Of a stretch of 64,000 nucleotides of DNA, positions 1 to 9,473 are shown piece by piece. Numbering within the stretch: position 1 is the stretch's first letter; every line of letters starts with the position of its first letter. Below the pieces are notes generated by a model, which was not told the DNA's origin, did not search any database, and worked only from the letters and a program-made list of their open reading frames with translations. Source of the DNA: Bdellovibrionaceae bacterium UBA6502 (GTDB lineage: Bacteria; Bdellovibrionota; Bdellovibrionia; Bdellovibrionales; UBA840); contig DJMA01000033.1 of NCBI GenBank assembly GCA_002436415.1, forward strand, positions 62,001 through 126,000. Direction: 5' to 3'. The translations under genes and the position numbers were made by a program.

Positions 1-840
1 CTAGAGGGTGTTCCAGGTTTGGCAAAAACCCTAACCATTAGTAGTATGGCACAGGCCGTTGGTTTGAATTTTCAAAGAATTCAGTTTACTCCTGATTTAA
101 TGCCTTCCGATCTAGTCGGTACGATGATTTACAATCAGACCACTGGCGAGTTTGCTGCCAAGAAGGGACCGCTTTTTACAAATATTGTTTTGGCCGATGA
201 GATTAACCGTGCGCCAGCAAAAGTGCAATCTGCTCTCTTAGAGGCGATGGCTGAAAAACAAGTTACTATTGGTGAAACGACCTACAAATTGGATAATCCG
301 TTTCTGGTTTTGGCGACACAAAACCCATTGGAGCAAGATGGTACTTACCCTCTTCCAGAGGCGCAGATGGACCGATTCATGTTTAAGATTGAAGTGGGTT
401 ACCCAAATCGCGACGAAGAAAAACAAATTTTGGATTCAATGAGTTTGAGTGATGTTCCACAAATTGAAAAAGTTGTGACATTAGAAGAGATCCTTCGTGC
501 AAGAAGTCTTGTCGATAAAATTCATGTAAACGAGAAACTTAAAAATTATATAGTTGAAATCACAATGGCGACAAGACAACCCGCTGAATACGGCTTAGGG
601 CATCTTGGAAGCTTGATTCACTTGGGTGGATCTCCGCGTGCAACCATCAGTATGGTCAAAGCGGCTAAGGCACAGGCTTTTATGCAGTCTCGTGGTTATG
701 TGACGGCGGACGATGTGAAAAGCATTGCTCATAAAGTCTTGCGCCATCGTTTGATTCTTACTTATGAAGCCGAGGCTGAGGATGTAAAATCAGATGCATT
801 GGTAAATGAAATTTTAGAAAGTATTGAGGTACCTAGTTGA
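1..840 (+). CDS. MoxR-family AAA+ ATPase (5' end outside window)
   Basis: The reading frame is open from the first base, so the true start lies upstream. The visible part begins inside the Walker A region (GVPGLAKT). Walker B follows as VLADEINRAP, then the sensor stretch LATQNPLEQDGTYPLPEAQMDRF, typical of MoxR/RavA-type AAA+ ATPases. The C-terminal lid domain runs to residue ~280. MoxR proteins act as chaperone-like ATPases that mature VWA-domain partners. Here the partners are probably the DUF58 and VWA proteins encoded immediately downstream in the same operon. The stop overlaps the TTG start of the next gene by four bases, which suggests translational coupling. Family assignment is very safe; the specific substrate is inferred from context. 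Confidence 0.95.
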   Translation, partial: LEGVPGLAKTLTISSMAQAVGLNFQRIQFTPDLMPSDLVGTMIYNQTTGEFAAKKGPLFTNIVLADEINRAPAKVQSALLEAMAEKQVTIGETTYKLDNPFLVLATQNPLEQDGTYPLPEAQMDRFMFKIEVGYPNRDEEKQILDSMSLSDVPQIEKVVTLEEILRARSLVDKIHVNEKLKNYIVEITMATRQPAEYGLGHLGSLIHLGGSPRATISMVKAAKAQAFMQSRGYVTADDVKSIAHKVLRHRLILTYEAEAEDVKSDALVNEILESIEVPS

Positions 841-1715
841 GTTTACCACCGGAGATTCTCAAAAAAGTTAAATTGATTGAGATTAGTACCCGTAAGCTGG
901 TAAATAATATTTTTATGGGTGAGTATCACTCTGCTTTTAAAGGGCAGGGTATGACTTTTTCTGAGTTTCGAGAGTATGTTCCGGGGGATGACGTTCGAGA
1001 CATCGCCTGGACAGTAACGGCAAGAACCGGTAAAGCACATATTAAACGCTATGACGAAGAAAGAGAGCTAACTACCTTTTTGGTGGTGGATGTTTCTGGC
1101 AGCGGTGACTTTGGTTCTGGTGAATATAGCAAGGGTGAGGTGATCGTTCATCTTGCCGCTTTGTTAGGTTATAGTGCGGCGAAAAATAATGACCGCGTGG
1201 GATTGTTAAGCTTTTCTGATCAAATAGAGAATTTTGTTCCTCCCAAAAAGGGAATGGGACAAGTGCATCGAATCCTTCGTGATTTATTGTATGAAAAACC
1301 AAAGTCCAACAAAACCGATCTAAGAGGTGCCTTAGAGCATCTCAATAGTAGTCTGCGCAAGAAGGCAAATATTTTTGTGATTTCAGATTTTATTGCGCCA
1401 GATTATTCTACGCCATTAAAACTCTTGGGCCGAAAGCATGATTTAACTGCTATATGGATTCACGATAAAAAAGAAAAGTCTTTGCCTGATTTGGGCCTGA
1501 TTCAAATGTATGACCCGGAGAGTGATGAAATGCTTTGGGTGGATAGTTCGGATCGAAGTGTACGCCAAGCTTATGAAAACTATTTCAAAAAAGAAGATAT
1601 TGATCGAAGAAATTTATTGCGTAAGTCCGAAGTGAAATTAGTGGAAGTGGATTCCAGTGGAAATTACGTCGACCCTTTGGTGGCGTATTTTAAAAAGAGG
1701 AATAGAAGTGGCTGA
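837..1715 (+). CDS. DUF58 domain protein
   Basis: The 292-residue protein shows the DUF58 signature: GEYHSAFKGQGMTFSEFREYVPGDDVRDIDW-like text (here RDIAWTVTART) near residues 28-65, then a degenerate VWA fold starting at FLVVDVSGSG. Its DVSGS motif resembles a MIDAS site. DUF58 proteins almost always sit directly after MoxR and are thought to work with it. The start is TTG at 837, overlapping the MoxR stop, with GAGGT a few bases upstream. The end overlaps the next gene by 8 bases. No signal peptide or membrane segment is visible, so it is probably cytoplasmic or peripheral. Confidence 0.93.
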   Translation: MSLPPEILKKVKLIEISTRKLVNNIFMGEYHSAFKGQGMTFSEFREYVPGDDVRDIAWTVTARTGKAHIKRYDEERELTTFLVVDVSGSGDFGSGEYSKGEVIVHLAALLGYSAAKNNDRVGLLSFSDQIENFVPPKKGMGQVHRILRDLLYEKPKSNKTDLRGALEHLNSSLRKKANIFVISDFIAPDYSTPLKLLGRKHDLTAIWIHDKKEKSLPDLGLIQMYDPESDEMLWVDSSDRSVRQAYENYFKKEDIDRRNLLRKSEVKLVEVDSSGNYVDPLVAYFKKRNRSG

Positions 1716-2751
1716 GGAAAAGACGAAGACAGAGGAAGCTGCTGTCGAAAAACAATTGCAAAAGCAATTGCCTGAAATTCAATGTAAAACGCAATCTTCC
1801 AATGAGGATCGTTTGCTGAGTTTTGCCTATCGAAATCCTCAAGAGCCTGCTGAACTAAAAGTGAACCAGCTCACGGTGGGTGATGAGTTTATTTTAAGTT
1901 GCCAGGGGGATTCCTTTGATTTGATCCCGGATAAGTTTAAAATCATTTGGTCAAAAGAAGTTCCAGATAATGTAAAGTCTTATTCTTTGAAAATTCTAGA
2001 AGTTGAAAAAAACACGGCTTCCGAAATCGCATTTCGAGCCAAGAGCTTTGTTGCTGGTAAGCAAAAACTAAACTTTCAAATCGACACAGGAACAGAAGTC
2101 TATCAAGTGCGAGCTTTAGAGATTAATGTTGCTAGTCTTCTAGAGTTTTATCCAAAGGGCTACAATGATCCTAAAGAAGCGGAGCTTGTCGAGAAAGCAG
2201 AAGAAGGCCTGCAAAAATTTATGCAAAACCAACAGCCTAAAGCTTTTCCTGCGATTGGGGGAGTAGAAGTTAGTTACCCAAATTATCTTTGGTATTTTTT
2301 AGCTTTTGCCTTGGTTTTGGCAGCTTTGGCTGGTGTTTTCTCTTATCGAAAACAGAAGAAAAAAAAGCAAGAAGAAAAACGTTGGCAAGAAAGCCGCAGT
2401 CCCATTGGCTCTCACAAAGACTTTCACAAAAGCATTCGCCAACAAGAGCGAGCTTGGTATACCGGTGAGTTAGAAGCGCAGCTGTTAATGGACGACCTTT
2501 ACAAATCCCTGCGAATGTTTTTCTTTCGCGAATACAAGCTTAATAATCAAGTTAAAAGTCACAAACACATTTTAGATTTTTTTAAGAAATCAAAAACCAC
2601 CAAAGAATCACGTTTAAGACGTCTGCAAATTTTATTGGATGAGTTATCTAATTCTTCAGAGATGAATGGGCTTGAGAAGGATGATGTAAGAGATTATCTA
2701 AAGAGATCTAGAGAACTTGTGGATCATCTTTACATTCGAGGAGGCTTATAA
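1708..2751 (+). CDS. DUF4381-like membrane protein of the Bat operon
   Basis: The 347-residue product has an N-terminal region that looks like a beta-rich periplasmic domain (about residues 40-175) although no clear signal peptide is visible. One strong membrane segment, YLWYFLAFALVLAALAGVFSY, lies near residue 200 and is followed by a Lys-rich stretch. A helical C-terminal domain of ~120 residues ends the protein. Position between DUF58 and the first VWA gene is where DUF4381 proteins occur in proteobacterial MoxR operons; I assign it by this context plus topology, not by a motif. GTG at 1708 is preferred over GTG at 1657 because AAAGAGG sits about 7 bases before it. It overlaps batA by one base. 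Confidence 0.7.
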   Translation: MAEEKTKTEEAAVEKQLQKQLPEIQCKTQSSNEDRLLSFAYRNPQEPAELKVNQLTVGDEFILSCQGDSFDLIPDKFKIIWSKEVPDNVKSYSLKILEVEKNTASEIAFRAKSFVAGKQKLNFQIDTGTEVYQVRALEINVASLLEFYPKGYNDPKEAELVEKAEEGLQKFMQNQQPKAFPAIGGVEVSYPNYLWYFLAFALVLAALAGVFSYRKQKKKKQEEKRWQESRSPIGSHKDFHKSIRQQERAWYTGELEAQLLMDDLYKSLRMFFFREYKLNNQVKSHKHILDFFKKSKTTKESRLRRLQILLDELSNSSEMNGLEKDDVRDYLKRSRELVDHLYIRGGL

Positions 2752-3752
2752 TGCAACTACAGTCAGAATATGCCTTACTTTTTTTGCTACCAGTTTTTTT
2801 GTTGATGTATTGGGTTTATCGAAACAAGAAAAAGCGTTCTAGTTATTTGGTCTTTAGCCATTTGCCACCGGTTTTGCGAAACGGAGGCTTAAAGCAAAAG
2901 CTTGCCAAATTGCCAGCGCTGTTAAATTTTCTAGTTCTTACGCTATTGGTATTTATTTTAGCTCGACCGCAAAGTTCTGAATCTAAAATCAAACGTAATG
3001 TTGAGGGAATTGATATTGTTGTAGCTTTAGATATTTCTGATTCTATGTTGATTGAAGATATGCAGCCAGTGAACCGACTCGAAGCTTCCAAAGAAGTGAT
3101 CAAGCGATTCATCCAAGGAAGACTGTCTGATCGCATTGGACTGGTAGTGTTTTCGGGGGAAAGTTATACAAGAGTACCACCAACCTTAGATTATCCAATC
3201 CTTCAAAAAAGTTTAAAAGAAGTGACTACGACCAATAATATGAAAATGGGTACTGCCATTGGAGTGGCTTTAGGAAATGCTGTTAGTCGTTTGCAAGACT
3301 CAAAGGCTCGATCTAGAGTTGTGATTTTATTGACGGACGGTGCAAACAACACAGGAACCATTGCTCCAGAAGAGGCTTTGTCCATAGCCAAAGGTTACGG
3401 GATTAAAGTTTATACCATTGGTATGGGTAAAGAAGGTAAAGCAATGCTTCCGGTTTATCGAAAAGATGTTTTTGGTAACACTAGAAAAACTTATCAACAA
3501 ATGACTAGCTCGGTAAACATTGAACTCCTTCAAAGCATTGCTGATGAAACTGGTGGAAAATTTTATAGAACCAATGATGAGAAAGCACTTGAGTTGGTGT
3601 TTCAGCAAATTAACCAATTAGAAAAAACTAAAATCGATATAAAACAATATACAAAATACAATGAAGAGTACCAAGCTTACTTAAAGTATCTAGGCATTCT
3701 TCTTTTGTCTTCCATTCTTATATCTAATTTTTATTTGAGGAGGACTATTTAA
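2751..3752 (+). CDS. batA: VWA-domain membrane protein BatA
   Basis: A 333-residue protein with two N-terminal membrane helices (residues ~7-24 and ~58-75), a von Willebrand factor A domain and a C-terminal helix (LGILLLSSILISNFYL). The MIDAS motif is DISDS near residue 95, with the later conserved Thr and Asp positions in GTAIG and LLTDGANN. This is the topology of BatA: the VWA domain faces the periplasm, anchored at both ends. In Bacteroides and Leptospira, Bat proteins are linked to oxygen and oxidative stress tolerance. The ATG overlaps the preceding TAA by one base and has GAGG upstream, so it is co-translated within the operon. Confidence 0.93.
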   Translation: MQLQSEYALLFLLPVFLLMYWVYRNKKKRSSYLVFSHLPPVLRNGGLKQKLAKLPALLNFLVLTLLVFILARPQSSESKIKRNVEGIDIVVALDISDSMLIEDMQPVNRLEASKEVIKRFIQGRLSDRIGLVVFSGESYTRVPPTLDYPILQKSLKEVTTTNNMKMGTAIGVALGNAVSRLQDSKARSRVVILLTDGANNTGTIAPEEALSIAKGYGIKVYTIGMGKEGKAMLPVYRKDVFGNTRKTYQQMTSSVNIELLQSIADETGGKFYRTNDEKALELVFQQINQLEKTKIDIKQYTKYNEEYQAYLKYLGILLLSSILISNFYLRRTI

Positions 3753-4819
3753 TGTTTCGATTTATGAACCCAGAGTATTTATACCTCATTGCTTTGATCC
3801 CAGTGATTTACGTAGTGGTTCGTTTGCAAGTTAGTAGACGATCCAAAAAATTAAAAAAAGAGTTGGGTGATAATTTATCTGTGTTTTTAACCTCTAGTTA
3901 CTCTGCAAAACGTAGAGTGTGGAAATTTCGTTTTGAGCTCTTTGCTTTGATGTTTTTATTGATCGCCCTAGCAAGGCCGCAAATGGGGCAGGGAGAGCAA
4001 AAAGTTAAGTCTACGGGGATTGAGTTGATGCTCGCTGTGGATGTTTCTAGAAGTATGTTATCAGAGGACGTTAAGCCCTCTCGCTTACAGTTTTTAAAGA
4101 GAGAAATGGGTGTGTTATTAGATCGCTTGGCTGGCGATAAGGTTGGCTTGGTGGTATTTGCGGGAAGTAGCGCATTGGTTAGCCCATTAACAAATGACTA
4201 TTCGGCACTAAAAATGTTCATCGATGGATTAACTCCTGAATCGGTAAGTTCTCAAGGCACAAATTTTACCAAAGCCATTGATGAGTCTGTGAAAGCCTTT
4301 GAACGGGGAGGAATTGAATCAGACGAGACAATTCGAGTTTCTAGGGTTTTGTTGATCAATAGTGATGGTGAAGATAACGAAGAAGGAGCCTTGAAGGCGG
4401 CGGAAGAGGCGAAGAAAAAAGGCGTTAGTATTTTTTCTTTGGGATTTGGAACGGCCAAAGGGGGAAGTATCCCTATTCGTGATGAACGTGGTTACTTAAA
4501 AGGTTATAAGCAAGACCAAAATGGAAACATTATCGTGAGTCAGGCCAAAACCAAGTTGTTGCAAGACATTGCTCAGAAGGGTGGAGGGAATTACTATCAT
4601 TCCGTAATTGGTGGCTATCATATAGATGCTTTGTTGAAAGATTTTAATCAATTGGAAAAAGCAGAGTTTGAATCCAGCCTAGCTAAAAACTACAACGAGT
4701 ATTTTCAGTATCCATTGTTTTTAGCCTTTTTGTGTTTGTTTTTTGAAAGATTGCTGGCATCACGAAAATCTAAAACCGGAAAGTGGAAGGGGCGTTTCAC
4801 TGAAGGAGCTAGTGCATGA
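3752..4819 (+). CDS. batB: VWA-domain membrane protein BatB
   Basis: A 355-residue paralogue of the preceding gene with the same layout: two N-terminal helices, a VWA domain with a MIDAS motif DVSRS near residue 95, the downstream GTNFTKAID and LLINSDGEDNEEG segments, and a C-terminal membrane helix (YPLFLAFLCLFFERLL). It overlaps batA by one base and the TPR gene by four bases (ATGA). Two adjacent VWA genes are normal for Bat operons, where BatA and BatB probably form a complex in the cytoplasmic membrane. The distinction A versus B rests only on order. Confidence 0.92.
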   Translation: MFRFMNPEYLYLIALIPVIYVVVRLQVSRRSKKLKKELGDNLSVFLTSSYSAKRRVWKFRFELFALMFLLIALARPQMGQGEQKVKSTGIELMLAVDVSRSMLSEDVKPSRLQFLKREMGVLLDRLAGDKVGLVVFAGSSALVSPLTNDYSALKMFIDGLTPESVSSQGTNFTKAIDESVKAFERGGIESDETIRVSRVLLINSDGEDNEEGALKAAEEAKKKGVSIFSLGFGTAKGGSIPIRDERGYLKGYKQDQNGNIIVSQAKTKLLQDIAQKGGGNYYHSVIGGYHIDALLKDFNQLEKAEFESSLAKNYNEYFQYPLFLAFLCLFFERLLASRKSKTGKWKGRFTEGASA

Positions 4820-5562
4820 AAAAGTCTCAACTGGCTCTAATGCTTGTTTTTAGTTTTAGTCTCACTGCTAGAGCAGATATGGCTCTCAGAGAAATTTACG
4901 AAAACAACCAAGCCGTACAAAGAATGCGGGAAGAAGACCTTGCGGCTGCGAGTGAAATTCTTCATAACCTTGTATCGAGCAATCCCAATTCGGGCATACC
5001 GAAACTGAACTTGTCTGGTTTGTATGCTTCCAATCAAGATTTGGAAGGATCAAAGGGTTTGTTAGAGGAGTTGGTTAAATCCTTGAAAAATCCAGAATCG
5101 AGTGCTGGTTTGAATGACTCGGAGAAACGGTTTTTGTTATTTGCGGCTCACTTTAATTTGGCCTACATAAACTCTTTAGATAAGTCCAAAGCCAAAGAGG
5201 CAGTAGAGAATTACGCCATTGCCTTGAATTACGAACCTGATGATATCGCTACGAAACTTAACATTGAGCTTTTAACTAAAGCCCAACAAGGTGGTAGTAA
5301 CAGCGAAAATCAACAAGATCAAAAGCAAGAGCAACAAGATCAAAAGGATCAGAAGGATCAAAAAAATCAGGAACAAAAAAAATCGGACAATCCAAATTAC
5401 AAAGACCAGAAAAAGCAGCAGAAGCCGCAATTTAAAGAAAATGATTTAAAGAAACAAGATGTGCGTCGTATCTTCCAGGAGCTGAAACGCCAGGAAGAAA
5501 AAATTCGCGCTAAAATGAACAAAAAAGATCAGGATGAGCCAGAAAATGATAAAGATTGGTAG
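4816..5562 (+). CDS. batC: TPR protein BatC-like, secreted
   Basis: A 248-residue protein with an N-terminal signal peptide (MKKSQLALMLVFSFSLTARA). Two to three TPR-like helical repeats follow at residues ~30-155 (for example AVENYAIALNYEPDDIATKLNIELL). The C-terminal ~90 residues are of very low complexity, rich in Gln, Lys, Asp and Asn, with DQK-type tandem repeats. This resembles BatC: TPR plus charged tail, exported to the periplasm and thought to bridge the VWA proteins. The last bases overlap the batD start. Repeat codons in the tail (positions ~5310-5370) could be prone to slippage. Confidence 0.83.
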   Translation: MKKSQLALMLVFSFSLTARADMALREIYENNQAVQRMREEDLAAASEILHNLVSSNPNSGIPKLNLSGLYASNQDLEGSKGLLEELVKSLKNPESSAGLNDSEKRFLLFAAHFNLAYINSLDKSKAKEAVENYAIALNYEPDDIATKLNIELLTKAQQGGSNSENQQDQKQEQQDQKDQKDQKNQEQKKSDNPNYKDQKKQQKPQFKENDLKKQDVRRIFQELKRQEEKIRAKMNKKDQDEPENDKDW

Positions 5563-7435
5563 AAATGCATTGGTGGTGTTGGTGGCTTTCTTTAGTCTTT
5601 GGGCTATGGGAGCGGATGTACAAATTCGTACCGAATTAGACCGCCAAAAAGTTGAAATAGGTGAGAGTTTCCAGCTGCAAGTTAGCATTGATGCTAGTGG
5701 TTCCGTTGATGTGGGGCCGCCTGAGTTTCCTCGTGTAGAGAATTTTTTATTGCTAGACACAGGCCAGGCAACGAGCCAGCAGGTTCGATTTGTAAACGGA
5801 AAAGTGGAGTCGAAAAGAACTTTAACTTTTACCTATGAGTTGCAAGCTAAGAAGTTAGGGAATTTATCCATTCCAAGTATGAATGTGATTGTAGATGGGA
5901 AGCCGATGAAAACTAAGAACTTGAGAGTTCAAGTTGTTGACGCCGGCACTTTACCAAGTCGCCCTCAAGCGAGAAACAATCGTTTCGGAAACTCTCCTTT
6001 TGGCAACTTTCCTGGTTTTGACGATGATCCCTTTGATCGTTTGTTAAGAAATAGAAATCGGGTACCACAACCCAAGCCAGATACATCTGTAGATTTAAAC
6101 CCCAACGAAGCTTTTCAGATTCGCGTAGTGACAGATAAGACAGAAGTGTATGTGGGGGAGCAAGTTACTGCTAACTATTATATTTATGTACCTAGTAAGT
6201 ACGTTTTAACAAGTTTCGATGCCGTTAAATATCCAAATCTGCAAGGCTTTTGGAAAGAAGATATTGAAATGGCGCAAAGCCTTCGCTACGAGTCAGTGGT
6301 TGTGGACGGTATTCCCTACAACCGTGCTCTCTTGGCTAGTTATGCATTGTTTCCCATTAAAGAGGGAAGGGCAAAGTTAGACGAATACAAGGCAAAGTGT
6401 GATATGGCCATCTCTGGTTTTATGGGATTAGGGAAGCCTAGGTCTTACACCAAATCTAGCTTGCCTATTAACTTAAAGGTAAAAGCATTGCCATTGCAAA
6501 ATCGCCCAACGAATTTTACCGGAGCTGTTGGGAATTTTCAGATGACGGCGAAATTAGGGGCCGAAAGAATTAAAGCACATCAACCTTTTAGCTACGTACT
6601 AAAAGTAGAAGGAGAAGGAAATGCTAAGTCCATTGAATTACCAGCATTAGATCTTCCTCAAAGTTTGGAGCTTTTTGATCAAAAAGAAGAAAGCAAGTTT
6701 TTTAAAGATGGTAGGTCTTTCAAGGAGTTTACTCTTTATTTCATTCCTCGTGAGGAGGGAGATTTAAAAATTCCTGAAATTAGCATGGGGGTTTTTAATC
6801 CGGCTACAGAGTCTTATGAGCAAATTAAAAGTGGTGAGGTGATCTTGTCGGTGGCAGCAGGAGAAAAACCACAGATCGCTGGAGTGAATCCTGAAGATTT
6901 AAAAGAGGCATCTACTAAAACAAAGAGTAAATCAAGACAGTTGTTTCCATTTGTTTTTGATGAAAGTTCCTCTAGCTTCTTACAAAAAAATGCGGCTTAT
7001 GGAAATTTGCTTCTGTTTTTATTAATTCTTGTTTTTAGTTTTTTACACGCTAAAAAAGAGTTGGCCTGGGGGGGGAAACAGCAAAAGATCATTGAAGTCT
7101 ATGAGAGTCGTGCTAAAAAATTAAAGGGATTTCATAAATCAGAGGATTTAAGAAGTTTAGGTGTGGAAGGAACAAACACGATCTACGCCATTTTAAATTT
7201 ATGCCTAGATGATGTTGAATCTGGTGCTGAAATTGATAAAGTCTTGATTAAGCTTAGTCCTAAGTTAAGGACTGAAATTGAGGAGCCTTTGAAGAGGTCT
7301 CTTAAAGATTTTCAAAGCATGGCCTTTGCGCCAGAGGAAATTTTAGGGGCCTACAAAGACCAGGATAAACGAAAAAAGATTATCCAGGACGTGGATCAGG
7401 TTCTTAAAAAATTGATAGAAAAACACGAGTCTTAG
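5534..7435 (+). CDS. batD: BatD-like oxygen tolerance protein
   Basis: A 633-residue protein with an N-terminal hydrophobic export signal, then large beta-rich periplasmic domains (VQIRTELDRQKVEIGESFQL is the typical BatD opening) and one membrane helix near residue 500 (NLLLFLLILVFSFLH), ending in a cytoplasmic helical tail of ~120 residues. BatD proteins are putative scaffolds of the Bat complex. The insert at residues ~140-185 is Asn, Arg and Pro-rich and probably disordered. The start overlaps the TPR gene; ATG at 5534 and ATG at 5546 are both possible, neither with a strong ribosome binding site. It is the last gene of the operon; no clear terminator is visible after it. Confidence 0.9.
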   Translation: MSQKMIKIGRNALVVLVAFFSLWAMGADVQIRTELDRQKVEIGESFQLQVSIDASGSVDVGPPEFPRVENFLLLDTGQATSQQVRFVNGKVESKRTLTFTYELQAKKLGNLSIPSMNVIVDGKPMKTKNLRVQVVDAGTLPSRPQARNNRFGNSPFGNFPGFDDDPFDRLLRNRNRVPQPKPDTSVDLNPNEAFQIRVVTDKTEVYVGEQVTANYYIYVPSKYVLTSFDAVKYPNLQGFWKEDIEMAQSLRYESVVVDGIPYNRALLASYALFPIKEGRAKLDEYKAKCDMAISGFMGLGKPRSYTKSSLPINLKVKALPLQNRPTNFTGAVGNFQMTAKLGAERIKAHQPFSYVLKVEGEGNAKSIELPALDLPQSLELFDQKEESKFFKDGRSFKEFTLYFIPREEGDLKIPEISMGVFNPATESYEQIKSGEVILSVAAGEKPQIAGVNPEDLKEASTKTKSKSRQLFPFVFDESSSSFLQKNAAYGNLLLFLLILVFSFLHAKKELAWGGKQQKIIEVYESRAKKLKGFHKSEDLRSLGVEGTNTIYAILNLCLDDVESGAEIDKVLIKLSPKLRTEIEEPLKRSLKDFQSMAFAPEEILGAYKDQDKRKKIIQDVDQVLKKLIEKHES

Positions 7436-7594
7436 GGCTCTGTTCGGGTCTAGCTATCGGAAGGTCTAGAAATGCCTTATAGAGGGGCGAATCTTTGGTC
7501 TTGTTTGAGGAATTTCTTCTCGCTAATTTATTTTTAGTTTTCTTATGTTAGACTGAAATTCGGATTGAACACCAGATCAATCAAGGAAGGTTAT

Positions 7595-9244
7595 ATGCGT
7601 CTATTATTGAGTTTAGTTTCCTTATCTGTACTTTCTGCTTGTGGAACATTTACTCCTGTAGTGATCGATACGCAGAGAAATATTGAGAAAGAAGAAATTA
7701 CTTTGGATGAAAACGAACCCATTGGTGGTGAAGTTCCTCATGAAGTAAATGCTCAGGTAAATAAATGGGTAAAATATTTTACGGGCCGTGGGCGTCGACA
7801 TATGGAGAGATACCTGTCACGCAGTACTCGTTATGAAGCTGTAATGAAGCAAATTTTAAGGGAAGAGCAAGTACCTGAAGATTTGTTCTATGTGGCTTTG
7901 ATCGAATCTGGTTTTAGAAGTTCTGCTAGGTCTCATGCCAATGCGGTTGGATACTGGCAGTTTATTCGTGGAACGGGAAGAGCTTATGGCTTGCAAATCA
8001 ATGCTGTAATGGATGAAAGACGTGACCCTGAGTTGGCCACTCGTGCTGCAGCAAGGTATTTAAAGTCTTTGCACACTCTTTTTAACGATTGGTATTTAGC
8101 CATTGCTGCCTATAACGTAGGTGAAAATCGTGTAAAAAGACTAGTGATGCGTTATCAAACGAGGGACTTTTGGACTTTAGCTCGTCGTAGAAAGTTACCA
8201 AGAGAAACCATTAACTATGTTCCTAAGTACTTAGCGGCAAGAATGATTGCCAAGCGTCCTACCCAATATGGTTTCGACAAGGTAGAATACCAGCCGGGCT
8301 TAGACTTTGAAACTTTACAGGTAAGCTACCCAGTTAATTTAAAGACTCTTGCTGGCAAACTTGGAATCGCTGTGGATGAGTTTAAAGAGTTCTATAATCC
8401 AACTTACTTAACAGATTACGCGCCAACCACAAAAAAACGTGGTGGTTTAACTTTGAGAATTCCTAAAGGAAAGCTTTATGCGGCTCAAGAGTACGCATTA
8501 GAGTCTAAGGTAATTGATGTTGCCCAGATGAATCGACTTCTCAACACAAAATACGCTTACCACCGTGTTCGTCGCGGGGATACTCTTAGTGGAATCGCGG
8601 TGAAATACAGAACTTCCATTCGTACTTTAAAAAGAATCAATCGTTTGGGTCGCAGAAACCTAATTCGTGTGGGGCAAAGATTAAATGTACCTCTTTATTC
8701 TGGTGCAAGAATTGTTGCTAGCAGTAGTTCTTCGAAGAAAGTGGCTTCTTACTCTGGTCAAAAAACCATTCACCGTGTTCGTCGTGGAGAGTCTTTAGGG
8801 GTGATCGCCGAGAAGTATGGTGTAGGTTTAAGTAAAGTGTTAAGAGCCAATCGCTTGTCAAAGAGAAGCAAGATTTATGTAGGGCAAAAAATCATAATTC
8901 CTGGAAAGCATTCTATTAAAACAACACAACGTCATGGTTCTAGTTATGTAGTAAAAAGAGGGGAGACCCTTCTAGGAATTGCAAATAGAACCGGTGTTAG
9001 TTTTTCGAATCTTTTAAAGTATAACGGATTGAATCGTCGTTCCAAAATCTATGTTGGACAAAAAATTAATTTAACGGCTTCGCGAAGTGTAGCTAGTAAA
9101 AAGCTACACAGAGTTCGTCGCGGTGAAACCTTGTCTCATATTGCGGTAAAGTATGGTGTGGCGATTCGCCAAATCGCACAAGCCAACGGCATTAAGCGTA
9201 ACCATCGAATTCAAATTGGCGAGAGCTTAGTAATACCTCATTGA
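7595..9244 (+). CDS. Lipoprotein lytic transglycosylase with four LysM domains (MltD-like)
   Basis: The 549-residue product starts at ATG 7595, preceded by AAGGAAGG; a TTG 30 bases upstream is less likely. The signal peptide ends in a lipobox, LSAC (Cys16), so it should be a lipoprotein. An SLT/GH23 domain follows at residues ~80-210, with the catalytic Glu in ALIESGF (residue ~104) and the supporting motifs VGYWQFIRGTGRAYGL and IAAYNVGENRV. The C-terminal half holds four LysM repeats, each opening with a HRVRRGETL- or VVKRGETL-type start, separated by short Ser/Lys linkers. It cleaves peptidoglycan glycan strands to 1,6-anhydro products. In a predator this could act on self or on prey wall; the sequence does not tell which. 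Confidence 0.95.
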   Translation: MRLLLSLVSLSVLSACGTFTPVVIDTQRNIEKEEITLDENEPIGGEVPHEVNAQVNKWVKYFTGRGRRHMERYLSRSTRYEAVMKQILREEQVPEDLFYVALIESGFRSSARSHANAVGYWQFIRGTGRAYGLQINAVMDERRDPELATRAAARYLKSLHTLFNDWYLAIAAYNVGENRVKRLVMRYQTRDFWTLARRRKLPRETINYVPKYLAARMIAKRPTQYGFDKVEYQPGLDFETLQVSYPVNLKTLAGKLGIAVDEFKEFYNPTYLTDYAPTTKKRGGLTLRIPKGKLYAAQEYALESKVIDVAQMNRLLNTKYAYHRVRRGDTLSGIAVKYRTSIRTLKRINRLGRRNLIRVGQRLNVPLYSGARIVASSSSSKKVASYSGQKTIHRVRRGESLGVIAEKYGVGLSKVLRANRLSKRSKIYVGQKIIIPGKHSIKTTQRHGSSYVVKRGETLLGIANRTGVSFSNLLKYNGLNRRSKIYVGQKINLTASRSVASKKLHRVRRGETLSHIAVKYGVAIRQIAQANGIKRNHRIQIGESLVIPH

Positions 9245-9303
9245 TTTTATTTAGTGCTATTGTGCTAAGCCTCTCCTTAATTAATTTGTCTAGCAAATCT
9301 AAG

Positions 9304-9330
9304 TAAAATTTCTACTTTTACTGCCAAAAA
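9304..9330 (+). promoter_or_regulatory. Possible sigma-28 (FliA)-type promoter
   Basis: TAAA, 15 bases, then GCCAAAAA fits the FliA pattern TAAA-N15-GCCGATAA at the -35 and five of eight -10 positions. It lies about 145 bases before the protease gene. Seen by eye only; a single partial match of this kind can arise by chance in AT-rich DNA. Confidence 0.25.
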
Positions 9331-9473
9331 TAGGCCCTATTCAGAGCCTTAATTAAAACTCAAACTATCCTACAATCAAACTTTTAGACACCTCTGTTTT
9401 TATTTCTCTGGATCTATGATTGAGAGCTAATCTTTTGTATAATTGCCTAGAAATAAAAGGTGTGTGGTTTTCA

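Noticed and set aside
1657..1707. Longer start of the DUF4381-like protein
   Set aside because: The extension lies wholly within the DUF58 gene, has no ribosome binding site, and GTG 1708 has AAAGAGG in front.
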